DNA from: Gordonia insulae
GTDB lineage: Bacteria > Actinomycetota > Actinomycetes > Mycobacteriales > Mycobacteriaceae
Length of the DNA stretch: 64,000 nt
Direction: 5' to 3'
Assembly: GCF_003855095.1 (NCBI RefSeq)
Contig: NZ_CP033972.1
Location: forward strand, 2,604,001 to 2,668,000
The notes beneath the pieces are model-generated. The model saw nothing but the letters and a program-made list of their open reading frames with translations. It made no database searches and was not told the DNA's origin. Below, piece by piece: positions 1 through 7,536 of this stretch (its first letter is position 1; each line of letters starts with the position of its first letter). A program made the position numbers and the translations under genes.

Positions 1-45
1 CGAACCTTCCGCGGCGACGTCGATCTCGTCGGGCATCCCGTACAT
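1..45 (-). CDS. Crotonase-like protein, N-terminal fragment (cut by window edge)
   Basis: Fifteen codons on the minus strand read MYGMPDEIDVAAEGS and run off the left edge. The ATG lies one base after the TGA of the acyl-CoA dehydrogenase upstream, so the two genes are almost certainly co-transcribed. This kind of opening, with an acidic residue before a short beta strand, is common in actinobacterial enoyl-CoA hydratases, and such an enzyme would follow the two dehydrogenases logically. The fragment is too short to prove the family. Confidence 0.45.
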   Translation of the reverse strand, partial: MYGMPDEIDVAAEGS

Positions 46-46
46 G

Positions 47-1132
47 TCACACTCCCAATCCGAGCAGTCTCGATGCGATGATGTTCTTCTGGATCTGCGA
101 TGTGCCACCCATGACGCTCTGCGCACGGCTGTAGAGGTATGCACTCAACAGTTCCGGGTCCTCGGTGCCGCCGACGGACACCGCCGCGTGACCGACGGAC
201 TGGTCCACCCACGTCATCAGCAACTTGTCCAGCGACCCTTCCGAGTTGTGCGAGACGCCGTCGAGTTGCTCGGACAGTCGTCGTCGCACATGTAGCCTCA
301 GCATCTCGGTCTGCACTGCAGCCCAAGCGATCTCCTCGGAGTAATCCTCGGATCGCCTGGCGAGTTGGCGGACGAGTTTGCCGTAACGCGCGACATACCC
401 GAGCGTCGACGGCTCCCGCTCATGACCGACGACCGTCATCGCGAGCGCCCACCCCTCCCCGGGAGCACCGATCATCTGCTCTGCCGGGACGCGCGCGCCG
501 TCGAACAGGACCTGACCGAACTCCGTGGTGATCCCGCTCATCATCTTGAGAGGGCGCTGTTGGATGCCCTCCTGGTTCATCGAGATGATGAACGCGGAGA
601 TGCCGCGGTGACGCGGCGCCTCGGGATCGGTGCGGGCCAGCAGCAGGCACCAATCGGCGACGTCGGAGTAGCTCGTCCAGATCTTGTGCCCGTTGATGAC
701 GTACTCGTCGCCCTCGCGGGTCGCCGTCGTCCGCAGCGACGCGAGGTCTGACCCCGCGTCCGGCTCGGAGAATCCCTGACACCAACGCTCGGTACCGTTG
801 ATCATGCCCGGCAGGAACCTCTCCTGCAGTTCAGGACTCGCATGCCGCCCCAACCCGTGCAACAGATACCCGAGACTGGGCCGCGGCGGCGCCCCGGCCC
901 GTGCGAGTTCCTCGTCGAGAATCACGTCGTAGACCGGCGGAAGGTCCTGTCCGCCGAACTTCCCGGGCCACGAGAGGCCGAAGAAGCCGGCCTGATAGAG
1001 CGCCTGATGCCACTCGCCCTGGCGCGCCCAGTACTCGTCACCCGAGGTCGGGAAGTCCGTGGCGTGTTCGCCGAGCCACGCCCGCAGGCGTTCGCGGAAT
1101 GCGCTCTCGTCGGCCGAGTCACGATAGTCCAT
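47..1132 (-). CDS. Acyl-CoA dehydrogenase (FadE family), large subunit of a probable hetero-oligomer
   Basis: This 361-residue flavoprotein would oxidise an acyl-CoA to the 2-enoyl-CoA. It shows the FAD-binding segment QGFSEPDAGSDLASLRT (about residues 118-134), the middle-domain motif HKIWTSYS, and the C-terminal flavin-contact signature MGGTSQIQKNIIASRLLGL. Its start overlaps the end of a second, shorter dehydrogenase by 14 bp. Paired genes of unequal length are typical of the actinobacterial alpha2-beta2 FadE enzymes that act on steroid side-chain CoA esters, such as ChsE. Whether these two subunits associate, and on which substrate, is inferred. Confidence 0.88.
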   Translation of the reverse strand: MDYRDSADESAFRERLRAWLGEHATDFPTSGDEYWARQGEWHQALYQAGFFGLSWPGKFGGQDLPPVYDVILDEELARAGAPPRPSLGYLLHGLGRHASPELQERFLPGMINGTERWCQGFSEPDAGSDLASLRTTATREGDEYVINGHKIWTSYSDVADWCLLLARTDPEAPRHRGISAFIISMNQEGIQQRPLKMMSGITTEFGQVLFDGARVPAEQMIGAPGEGWALAMTVVGHEREPSTLGYVARYGKLVRQLARRSEDYSEEIAWAAVQTEMLRLHVRRRLSEQLDGVSHNSEGSLDKLLMTWVDQSVGHAAVSVGGTEDPELLSAYLYSRAQSVMGGTSQIQKNIIASRLLGLGV

Positions 1133-2027
1133 GATCGATCTCCTTCAGAGTGACCGGGAAGTTCTCCGTCGACACCAGAACTCGTCGTAGGTGCACGTGG
1201 GCGAGGCACTCCCAGGTGTTGCCGATACCGCCGTGCACCTGGATGGCGTTCTCGCACACCGTTCTGGCCGAACGTGCGCAGTAGAGCTTGGCCATCTGCG
1301 CCGCCCCGACCGCGGCGCCCGGACCGAGTTCGTCGACCGCCCACGCCGCGTGCCGCACGATGCTCGCCGACCCCTCGAGCAGCGCGAGACTCTCGGCCAG
1401 CATGTGCCCCACGGCCTGATAGGAGCCGATCGTCTTGCCGTACTGCTCGCGCATCTTCGCGTAGTCACACGCCAGGGCCTGCGCCCCACGGGCCGCACCC
1501 AGGATGTCGGCGGCGGTCACCACCAGGGCGAGCGCCCGCCAGCGCACCGCGTCGTCCTCGCCGATGATCGCGATCGGCGATTCATCCATGGCCGCAACAC
1601 CCTTGGCGATCCGGGTGAGATCCTGCGAGGGCAGGTCCGCACCCGCACGGCCCTCGTGGACGGACACTCCGTCCAGCGCGATCAGCCGGTCCAGGCCGGC
1701 GGCGTCGGGCGCGCGAGCACCGACGGCGATGGTCGCGGCCTCCTCGGCGTCACCGGTGTGCCGCAGCAGGTCGTCGGCCAACGTCGGACCGAGGAACGGC
1801 GCGTCGACCAGTCCTCTGCCGAATTCCTCCGCGACGATCGCGACCTCCACGCCCGTCGCACCATCCGAACGCAGGTTGCGCCAACCGGTGCGGTCGATCG
1901 TCACCGCCAGTCGGTCCCGACGTGCGGCGTCAGCGAGATCGGCCACCGATCCCGGACCGAGATCGTCCGCCAATTTGGCTGCCGCGTCGCGTAATTGCGC
2001 CTGCTCAGTTGTCAGTCGTACATCCAT
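1119..2027 (-). CDS. Acyl-CoA dehydrogenase (FadE family), short partner subunit
   Basis: This 302-residue protein has the acyl-CoA dehydrogenase layout but is shorter than the usual 380 residues. The N-terminal helical part is MDVRLTTEQAQLRDAAAKLA. The C-terminal half keeps the conserved YAKMREQYGKTIGSYQAVGH helix and the IQVHGGIGNTWE loop. Loss of middle-domain material is typical of the partner subunit in heteromeric FadE pairs. It overlaps the synthetase gene upstream by 23 bp and the larger dehydrogenase downstream by 14 bp, so the genes are translationally coupled. Confidence 0.87.
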   Translation of the reverse strand: MDVRLTTEQAQLRDAAAKLADDLGPGSVADLADAARRDRLAVTIDRTGWRNLRSDGATGVEVAIVAEEFGRGLVDAPFLGPTLADDLLRHTGDAEEAATIAVGARAPDAAGLDRLIALDGVSVHEGRAGADLPSQDLTRIAKGVAAMDESPIAIIGEDDAVRWRALALVVTAADILGAARGAQALACDYAKMREQYGKTIGSYQAVGHMLAESLALLEGSASIVRHAAWAVDELGPGAAVGAAQMAKLYCARSARTVCENAIQVHGGIGNTWECLAHVHLRRVLVSTENFPVTLKEIDHGLS

Positions 2028-3438
2028 GGCTCTCCTTCGACAGTCTGTCCTTCAGCACCCGACGCAACACCTTTCCCGACGGAAGTCGGGGCACGTCGTC
2101 CACGAACGCGACGGCACTCGGCTTCTTGTACGTCGCCAGGGTGTTCGCGACGAGCTCGATGAGCTCGTCCCCGGTCACCGGCTCGGCGATCTCGACGGCC
2201 GCGACGATCCGTTCGCCGCCCACACCGTCGTCGACGCCGAAGACCGCGCAGTCGGCGACCGCCGGGTGCCCGTGCAACACGGCCTCGACCTCGGCCGGCG
2301 CCACCTGGAACCCGCGAACCTTGATCATCTCCTTGGACCGATCGATCAGTTCGATCCACCCGTCGGCGTCCACCGCGCCGACATCGCCGGTGCGATACCA
2401 GCCATCGGCGAAGGCCGTGATGTTCTCCTCGTCCGGGAGGTAGCCCGCCATGATCGACGGTGCCCGGAGCTGGATCTCGCCGCTGTGTCCCGGCGGCAGG
2501 ACGGCACCGGTGTCGAGCGAGACCACCCTGACCTCGACTCCCTCGACCGCGCGTCCGACACGATCCAGACGCGCATCGTCGATCGGGTTCGTCGCGATCA
2601 CCGGGATCTCGCTGGCTCCGTATGCGGGCAGCCATCCGATACCGGTCCGTCGGGTCACTTCTTCTGCGACACTCGACGTCACCGGCGTTGCGCCCCACAT
2701 GATGTAACGCAGCGAGGACAAGTCGTACTGCTCGAGCCGCGGGTGGGAGGCCATTGCCAGGGCGATCGGCGCGACAGCCATCTCCACGGTGATCCGATCG
2801 CTCTCGATGTGGCGGAGCATCGTGTCGATGTCGAAACGCCGGTGCAGTCGGACCCACGCGCCCACGTCGAGAGCGGTGACGATGTTGAGCAATCCGAGGA
2901 TGTGCGAGGGAGGCGTGAGGACCTGGAGGCGATCAGCGGCGGTGAGGTCGAGCGCGTCCCGCCAGTGTCCCACCGCGGCGTCGAGGGAGGCGTGCGTGTG
3001 GCGCACGGCCTTCGGCATTCCGGTAGTCCCCGAACTGAACACGAGGACGGCATCGTCGGAGGCGTTTGGTCCGTCGAATCCGCTCTCCGCGCTCACGCCG
3101 GTCGGCTCGATCGTGTCGCCGAGGTCGCGCATGGGCATCAATCCCGCCAGCACCGGATGGTCGCCGACCGCGTGGGTGACGCCCGCGATGTCGAGCGCAT
3201 GGGATACCTCGGTGGTCTTCCACGCCGGACTGATCAGCACCACGGCGGCGCGCAGCCGCCAGATCGCCCGTATCGCCACCACGAACTCGGGACGATTCGA
3301 CGACATCAGCGCGACGCGTGCACCGCGTGCGACCCCGAGCGCCGAGAGTTCACGAGCGAATCCGTCGGCCATGGCGTCGAGCTGCCGCGCGGAGAAGGCC
3401 TCGTCCTCGAAGGCCAGTACCACCGCCTCCGTCACCAC
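2005..3438 (-). CDS. AMP-forming acyl-CoA synthetase / ligase (FadD-like)
   Basis: This 477-residue ANL-superfamily enzyme would activate a carboxylic acid to its CoA thioester through an acyl-adenylate. It shows the P-loop-like motif VLVFSSGTTGMPKAVRHTH (about residues 130-148), the adenylate motif GWYRTGDVG, the hinge DRSKEMIKVRGFQVAP and the C-terminal catalytic lysine region PSGKVLRRVL. It is the first gene of a minus-strand operon with two acyl-CoA dehydrogenases and a crotonase, giving activation plus the first two steps of beta-oxidation. The substrate cannot be read from the sequence. Steroid side-chain or ring-derived acids are plausible given the rest of the window. Confidence 0.92.
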   Translation of the reverse strand: MVTEAVVLAFEDEAFSARQLDAMADGFARELSALGVARGARVALMSSNRPEFVVAIRAIWRLRAAVVLISPAWKTTEVSHALDIAGVTHAVGDHPVLAGLMPMRDLGDTIEPTGVSAESGFDGPNASDDAVLVFSSGTTGMPKAVRHTHASLDAAVGHWRDALDLTAADRLQVLTPPSHILGLLNIVTALDVGAWVRLHRRFDIDTMLRHIESDRITVEMAVAPIALAMASHPRLEQYDLSSLRYIMWGATPVTSSVAEEVTRRTGIGWLPAYGASEIPVIATNPIDDARLDRVGRAVEGVEVRVVSLDTGAVLPPGHSGEIQLRAPSIMAGYLPDEENITAFADGWYRTGDVGAVDADGWIELIDRSKEMIKVRGFQVAPAEVEAVLHGHPAVADCAVFGVDDGVGGERIVAAVEIAEPVTGDELIELVANTLATYKKPSAVAFVDDVPRLPSGKVLRRVLKDRLSKESHGCTTDN

Positions 3439-3510
3439 ACCACCCCTTCGACAGTTCCGGGCATCTCGATACGGATCGCTGACAGATGCACTTGAGAAGA
3501 TCGTACCTCA

Positions 3511-3533
3511 GTGAGAGAATATAATTCTCTTAC
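3511..3533. promoter_or_regulatory. Near-perfect inverted repeat in a divergent promoter, probable repressor operator
   Basis: Perfect 7-base arms AGAGAAT (3514-3520) and ATTCTCT (3524-3530) flank ATA. Two further matching bases lie outside a single mismatch on each side. A consensus-like -10 hexamer TATAAT (3520-3525) sits inside the repeat. The site lies between the divergent synthetase operon and the reductase gene, as expected for a TetR- or GntR-type repressor that controls both. It lacks the AACnnGTT core of KstR and the CAAGnnCTTG core of KstR2. Confidence 0.65.
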
Positions 3534-3564
3534 AGACAGAATCTCAATACCGAGAGGATGGACC

Positions 3565-4596
3565 GTGCCGCGACCTCCGCTGTTCCAGCAAGCGACCGTG
3601 ACCCGGGTCGTCAAGGAAACCGACGACGCCCGCACCTATGTACTGGCCCCGGAGGTCGGACCGGTGACCTACAAGGCCGGGCAGTTCTGCACCTTCCGCG
3701 TGGCGGTCGACGGAGAGGAGCTCTACCGCTCCTATTCGATGTCGAGTTCACCCGAGGTCGACACCGAGTTGGCCACGACGGTCAAACGCGTGGCAGGAGG
3801 CCGGGTCTCGAACTGGCTGCTCGACAACCTCGGCGAGGGTGACGTCATCGACATCTCGCGTCCGGCCGGCCTGTTCTGCCTCACCGAGCACACCACCCCC
3901 CTGCTGGGTTTCAGCGGCGGCAGCGGGATCACCCCGATCTACTCGATCGCCAAGACGGCGCTCGCGACCACCGAACGCAGCGTGCGACTCCTCTGCGCCG
4001 ACCGGGATCGGGAAGCGGTGATCTTCGACGCGGGGATCGCCGAACTGACAGACCGGTACCCCGGGCGGCTGACGGTCGTCCGGAGCCTCGATGAGCAGGA
4101 CGGATTCGTCACCGAATCGGCCGTCCGCGACTTCATCGGCGACGATCTCGACGCCGATTTCTATGTGTGCGGGCCGGAACCGTTCATGGACCTCGTCGAA
4201 TCGGTCCTCCCACCCAGCGGTTCGATCCACATCGAGCGTTTCGGCGCGGCCGCGGAATTACCTGTCGGCGATTCCGACGAGAGCGCGAACGTCGCACCGT
4301 CGCAGGCGGATACGACGGCCGTGCGCGGCACCATCACGATCAAGCTCGGCCGCAAGGAGGTCACCGTCGATCGCCAGCCCGGCGAGACGCTGCTGGAATC
4401 GGGACGACGCGCGGGCCTCACGCCACCGTTCTCCTGCGAGGCGGGCAACTGCGCCACGTGCATCGCCCACCTCGACGAGGGCACGGCCACCATGCGCGTC
4501 AACGACGCTCTCGAAGACGATGAGATCGAGGACGGATATGTCCTGACCTGCCAGGCGATTCCCGACGGGGAGACCACCGTCGTGCAGTACGAATGA
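3565..4596 (+). CDS. Ferredoxin-NAD(P)H reductase with C-terminal 2Fe-2S domain (KshB/PaaE type)
   Basis: This 343-residue protein would pass electrons from NAD(P)H through flavin and a plant-type 2Fe-2S cluster to an oxygenase. It shows the flavin motif RSYSMSS, the nucleotide-binding motif GFSGGSGITPIYS, CGPEPFM, and a C-terminal ferredoxin domain with C-x4-C-x2-C (CEAGNCATC) and a fourth cysteine in LTCQA. An upstream in-frame GTG at 3511 was rejected because it lies inside the operator. The GTG at 3565 has GAGAGG about 8 bases ahead. KshA is encoded in this window 51 kb away, so this could be its reductase, but PaaE-like reductases of other oxygenases look alike. Confidence 0.85.
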   Translation: MPRPPLFQQATVTRVVKETDDARTYVLAPEVGPVTYKAGQFCTFRVAVDGEELYRSYSMSSSPEVDTELATTVKRVAGGRVSNWLLDNLGEGDVIDISRPAGLFCLTEHTTPLLGFSGGSGITPIYSIAKTALATTERSVRLLCADRDREAVIFDAGIAELTDRYPGRLTVVRSLDEQDGFVTESAVRDFIGDDLDADFYVCGPEPFMDLVESVLPPSGSIHIERFGAAAELPVGDSDESANVAPSQADTTAVRGTITIKLGRKEVTVDRQPGETLLESGRRAGLTPPFSCEAGNCATCIAHLDEGTATMRVNDALEDDEIEDGYVLTCQAIPDGETTVVQYE

Positions 4597-4631
4597 CCCG
4601 GCCGGCGCACCCGTCCGTCAGCACCCGAGTA

Positions 4632-4675
4632 GTCAGAACACCCGCATGGTCAGAACACCGAGTAGTCAGAACACC
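4632..4675 (+). repeat. Three copies of an 11-mer ahead of a small gene
   Basis: GTCAGAACACC occurs at 4632-4642, 4649-4659 and 4665-4675, spaced 16-17 bases apart. The first and last copies share the longer form CCGAGTAGTCAGAACACC, apart from one base at the left end. The array ends just before the ribosome-binding site of the next gene. It may bind a regulator or be neutral slippage-type repetition. Confidence 0.55.
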
Positions 4676-4692
4676 GAGAAGGAGACACACCC

Positions 4693-5019
4693 GTGGCGCG
4701 AGGCATGTTGATCGTAGAGAGCCGACCGAGTTCCGAGGATCGTCGAGACGAGTTCGATGAGTGGTATGTCGAGGTGCACATGCCGGAGGTCCTCGCTCTC
4801 GACGGGTTCGTCTCGGCACGTCGCTTCCGTCCCCTCGACGGCGACGGCCCGTATGTGTCGGTCTACGACATGGAGGGCGACGATATCGGCGCGATCGCGA
4901 AATCCATGTTCGCGCATGCCCGTAACGGAGGATTCCAGATGTCGGACGCGATGCAGTTCGATCCCCCGCCGGCGATGCGCGTGATGGAGTTGACGACGGA
5001 TCTCGCACGCGCGGTGTGA
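4693..5019 (+). CDS. Small protein of probable dimeric alpha/beta-barrel (EthD/DUF4286-like) type
   Basis: This 108-residue protein begins at a GTG with GGAG 8 bases upstream. The pattern EFDEWYVEVHMPEVLAL (about residues 20-36) followed by a strand with FVSARRFRP resembles the EthD/DUF4286 group of ferredoxin-fold proteins, which often accompany catabolic oxygenase genes. No catalytic residues can be assigned. It follows the KshB-like reductase on the same strand at about 100 bp and may be co-transcribed with it. Confidence 0.6.
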   Translation: MARGMLIVESRPSSEDRRDEFDEWYVEVHMPEVLALDGFVSARRFRPLDGDGPYVSVYDMEGDDIGAIAKSMFAHARNGGFQMSDAMQFDPPPAMRVMELTTDLARAV

Positions 5020-5058
5020 CCGCGTGTGCGTGACGAACGCATCGGCGGGTACGCCCTC

Positions 5059-6132
5059 TCAGCCCGCCGATGCGTTCATCTCGCCGAGCACCGGCGCGGG
5101 CGCGTAGTCGGGCACGTACCCATCGACACGTATCGGGCACCCGACGGCACGGCGGGTGCCGACGTCGACCACCGCCTCCGGGGTCGCGTCCAACGCCTCG
5201 GGCAGCGACCGCACGGCGGCGGCCGGGACACCCCATTTGCGTAGCCGTGTCTGCCAGTTGGCGGCGGTGTCGTGGGCGAGGGCCTCGCCGACGACAGCGA
5301 TCACCTCGTCGCGGTTCGCCGCGCGTTCGGCCATCTGCCAGAACCCATCGATCCCCGCCTCCCCCGCGAACGACTTCCAGAACGCGTCGTGGGTGATGAA
5401 CAGCGCGAGATGTCCTTCCGCAGTGGGGAACATCTGCGCCGGGACATAGAACGAATGCGCGCCCCGCGGGCGGCGCACCGGTTCCACGCCGTCGTCGAGA
5501 TAGGCCGATGCGTGATAGTTGAGCTGCGACAACATCACATCGCGCAGCGAGACGTCGATCTGCCCGCCGCGACCGGAGATGACCTGGGCCAGCAGACCGA
5601 GAGCGGCTGTCAGACCGGTGGAGTTGTCCGCCGACGAGTAGCCGGGCAGGGTGGGCGGCGTATCCGGGTCGCCGGTCATCGCGGCGACACCCGTGGCCGC
5701 CTGGACCACGTAGTCGAAGGCCGGGTCGTCCCCGCCGGTCAGGCCGAATCCGGTGATCGCGACGCACACGATCCTCTCGTTGAACTCCCGCAACGATGCG
5801 TAGGTCAGCCCGAGTCGATGGATCGCCGACGGTTTCAGATTCACCAGCAGCGCGTGGGCACCCTCGACGAGTTCGCCGAGCGCCTCCCGCCCGTCACGAG
5901 CGGTGAGATCCAGACGTGTGCTGCGCTTTCCACGGTTGAGGCTGGCGAAGTACGTGTCACTCACCTGACGCGAGATCTCTCCACCGAGCGGCTCGATCTT
6001 GATCACCTCGGCGCCCAGGTCGGCCAGCATCATCGTCGCGTATGGCCCGGCGAGCATGGTGCCCACCTCCAGGATCCGGATTCCGGCGAGCGGACCGGCG
6101 CCACGTTGATCCGCGGCGGCGTCGGGGCTCAC
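5059..6132 (-). CDS. Family III CoA-transferase (CaiB/BaiF)
   Basis: This 357-residue enzyme would move CoA between carboxylic acids through a covalent aspartyl intermediate. It shows the family start GIRILEVGTMLAGPYATMMLADLGAEVIKIE in outline (residues 18-48), the LNRGKRSTRLDL motif and the segment GGQIDVSLRD, whose aspartate is the probable nucleophile. It is somewhat shorter than the usual 390-400 residues. It is the last gene of an operon with an LLM oxidoreductase and a B12-dependent mutase, and its start overlaps the oxidoreductase stop by 4 bp. It probably activates or hands on the acid that the mutase uses. Confidence 0.88.
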   Translation of the reverse strand: MSPDAAADQRGAGPLAGIRILEVGTMLAGPYATMMLADLGAEVIKIEPLGGEISRQVSDTYFASLNRGKRSTRLDLTARDGREALGELVEGAHALLVNLKPSAIHRLGLTYASLREFNERIVCVAITGFGLTGGDDPAFDYVVQAATGVAAMTGDPDTPPTLPGYSSADNSTGLTAALGLLAQVISGRGGQIDVSLRDVMLSQLNYHASAYLDDGVEPVRRPRGAHSFYVPAQMFPTAEGHLALFITHDAFWKSFAGEAGIDGFWQMAERAANRDEVIAVVGEALAHDTAANWQTRLRKWGVPAAAVRSLPEALDATPEAVVDVGTRRAVGCPIRVDGYVPDYAPAPVLGEMNASAG

Positions 6133-7085
6133 CGCAGTTCCTTCACCAGCTCTGCGACGACCTCGCGGGTGCGGTACTTCGATGCGACGAGTTCGTCGCG
6201 GGTGTCCCCGATCGGGAGCAGCCGCATCGACAGATCGGTCACGCCGGCGTCCGCGTACCGGCGGAACTGTTCGAGGATGGCCTCCTCGTCACCTGCCACA
6301 CACAGGTCGCCGACGTTTCTCGCCTCGCCCTGTTCGAGCAGCCGCTGGTAGTTGGGTGAGTATTCCGCCTCGGCCAGAATGCGATTCGCGCGCTCGCGGG
6401 CGACGTCGACCTCAGACGGGCGGCACAGGCACACCGGCAGACCTGCCACCACCCGTGGCGCGGGCCGCCCGACGTTGTCGGCAGCCTTGGTGATGCGTGG
6501 CACGATGTGCTCGGCGATCGCACGATGGTCGGCCATCCACAGCACGGTGCCGTCGGCGCGCTCACCGGCGAGGTTGAGCATCACCGGTCCCAGCGCGGCC
6601 AGCAGGACCGGCACCTTGCGCACCGGGCCGAGTTCGAGCGGGTTGTGCACGGTGAACGAGTCGTTCTCGACATCCACCTGACCCGGCCCGGACAATGCCT
6701 GGTCCAGCACATCGAGGTAGTCGCGGGTGAAGCGCGCCGGGCGTTCGTAGGGCAGACCCAGCATGTCCTGGACGATCCAGTGATGCGACGGCCCGACGCC
6801 GAGGGCGAGTCTGCCCTCGGCCACCGCTTGCGCGGAAAGCGCCTGACGCGCAAGCGCGATGGGGTGTTGCGCCTGCAGTGGGACGACAGCGGTGCCGAGT
6901 TCGATCGTCGAGGTCCGCATACCCATCATCGTGACCGTGATCAGGGCGTCGAAGTCCGTGGGGACCTGGGGAATCCAGGCGGTGTCCATCCCCGCGGACT
7001 CCGCCCACTCGATGTCCTTGACCATGCGGCCGGCCTTACGGGCGGAGTCGCCCCGTTCCGGTCCGATCATCACTCCGACGCGCAC
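6129..7085 (-). CDS. Luciferase-like (LLM class) flavin- or F420-dependent oxidoreductase
   Basis: This 318-residue TIM-barrel protein has the LLM pattern: RVGVMIGPERGD at the start, EWAESAGMDTAWIPQVPTD, the strand IELGTAVVPLQAQHPIALARQA, and GRLALGVGPSHHWIVQDMLGLPYERP. The residues that separate F420 from FMN binding cannot be called safely by eye. It lies between the mutase small subunit (50-bp gap) and the CoA-transferase (4-bp overlap), so it belongs to the same pathway. A hydride transfer on a CoA-linked or keto intermediate is the likely role, by inference. Confidence 0.85.
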   Translation of the reverse strand: MRVGVMIGPERGDSARKAGRMVKDIEWAESAGMDTAWIPQVPTDFDALITVTMMGMRTSTIELGTAVVPLQAQHPIALARQALSAQAVAEGRLALGVGPSHHWIVQDMLGLPYERPARFTRDYLDVLDQALSGPGQVDVENDSFTVHNPLELGPVRKVPVLLAALGPVMLNLAGERADGTVLWMADHRAIAEHIVPRITKAADNVGRPAPRVVAGLPVCLCRPSEVDVARERANRILAEAEYSPNYQRLLEQGEARNVGDLCVAGDEEAILEQFRRYADAGVTDLSMRLLPIGDTRDELVASKYRTREVVAELVKELR

Positions 7086-7134
7086 GTGTCCTCCAGGTGT
7101 CTGACGATGTTCGGTGCGATGTCGTGCCCGGTGG

Positions 7135-7536
7135 TCACGACGTCGCCGAGGGGACGGTGAGGGCGCGGACGCCGGTCACGAGGTCTTCGAGCGGCGTCCC
7201 GGTCGGGAACACCGCGGCGGCACCCGCGTCGAGGAGCGTGTCGACATCCGACTGCGGGATGGTGCCGCCGACGATCACCGCGATGTCGCCGGCATCGGCG
7301 GCGCGCAGGGCATCCACGGTCCGGCGGGTCAATGCGACGTGCGCACCCGACAGAATGCTGAGGCCGACGACGGCGACGTCCTCATGCAACGCGATGGAGA
7401 CGATGTCCTCGATCCGCTGACGGATGCCGGTGTAGATGACCTCGAAACCCGCGTCGCGCAGGGTCCGTGCGACGATCTTGGCTCCGCGGTCATGTCCGTC
7501 GAGACCGGGCTTGGCGACGAGTACGCGGGCGGTCAT
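7135..7536 (-). CDS. Cobalamin-binding small subunit of an acyl-CoA mutase
   Basis: This 133-residue protein is a stand-alone B12-binding Rossmann domain. The DxHxxG motif is D13-G-H15-D-R-G18, with His15 as the expected lower cobalt ligand. GLSILSG and the GGTIP turn complete the B12 pocket. The ATG at 7536 overlaps the TGA of the large subunit gene (TGATG), which supports this start over a longer in-frame reading. Separate large and small subunits are the arrangement of isobutyryl-CoA-mutase-type enzymes, whereas actinobacterial MutA/MutB carry the B12 domain fused. Confidence 0.92.
   Translation of the reverse strand: MTARVLVAKPGLDGHDRGAKIVARTLRDAGFEVIYTGIRQRIEDIVSIALHEDVAVVGLSILSGAHVALTRRTVDALRAADAGDIAVIVGGTIPQSDVDTLLDAGAAAVFPTGTPLEDLVTGVRALTVPSATS

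Noticed and set aside
1504..3495. 663-codon plus-strand open frame opposite the dehydrogenase and synthetase genes
   Set aside because: The opposite strand carries recognisable enzymes through the whole stretch and this frame has no family pattern.
3511..3564. Earlier GTG start for the KshB-like reductase
   Set aside because: It lies inside the inverted repeat and -10 element and lacks a ribosome-binding site. The GTG at 3565 has GAGAGG at good spacing.
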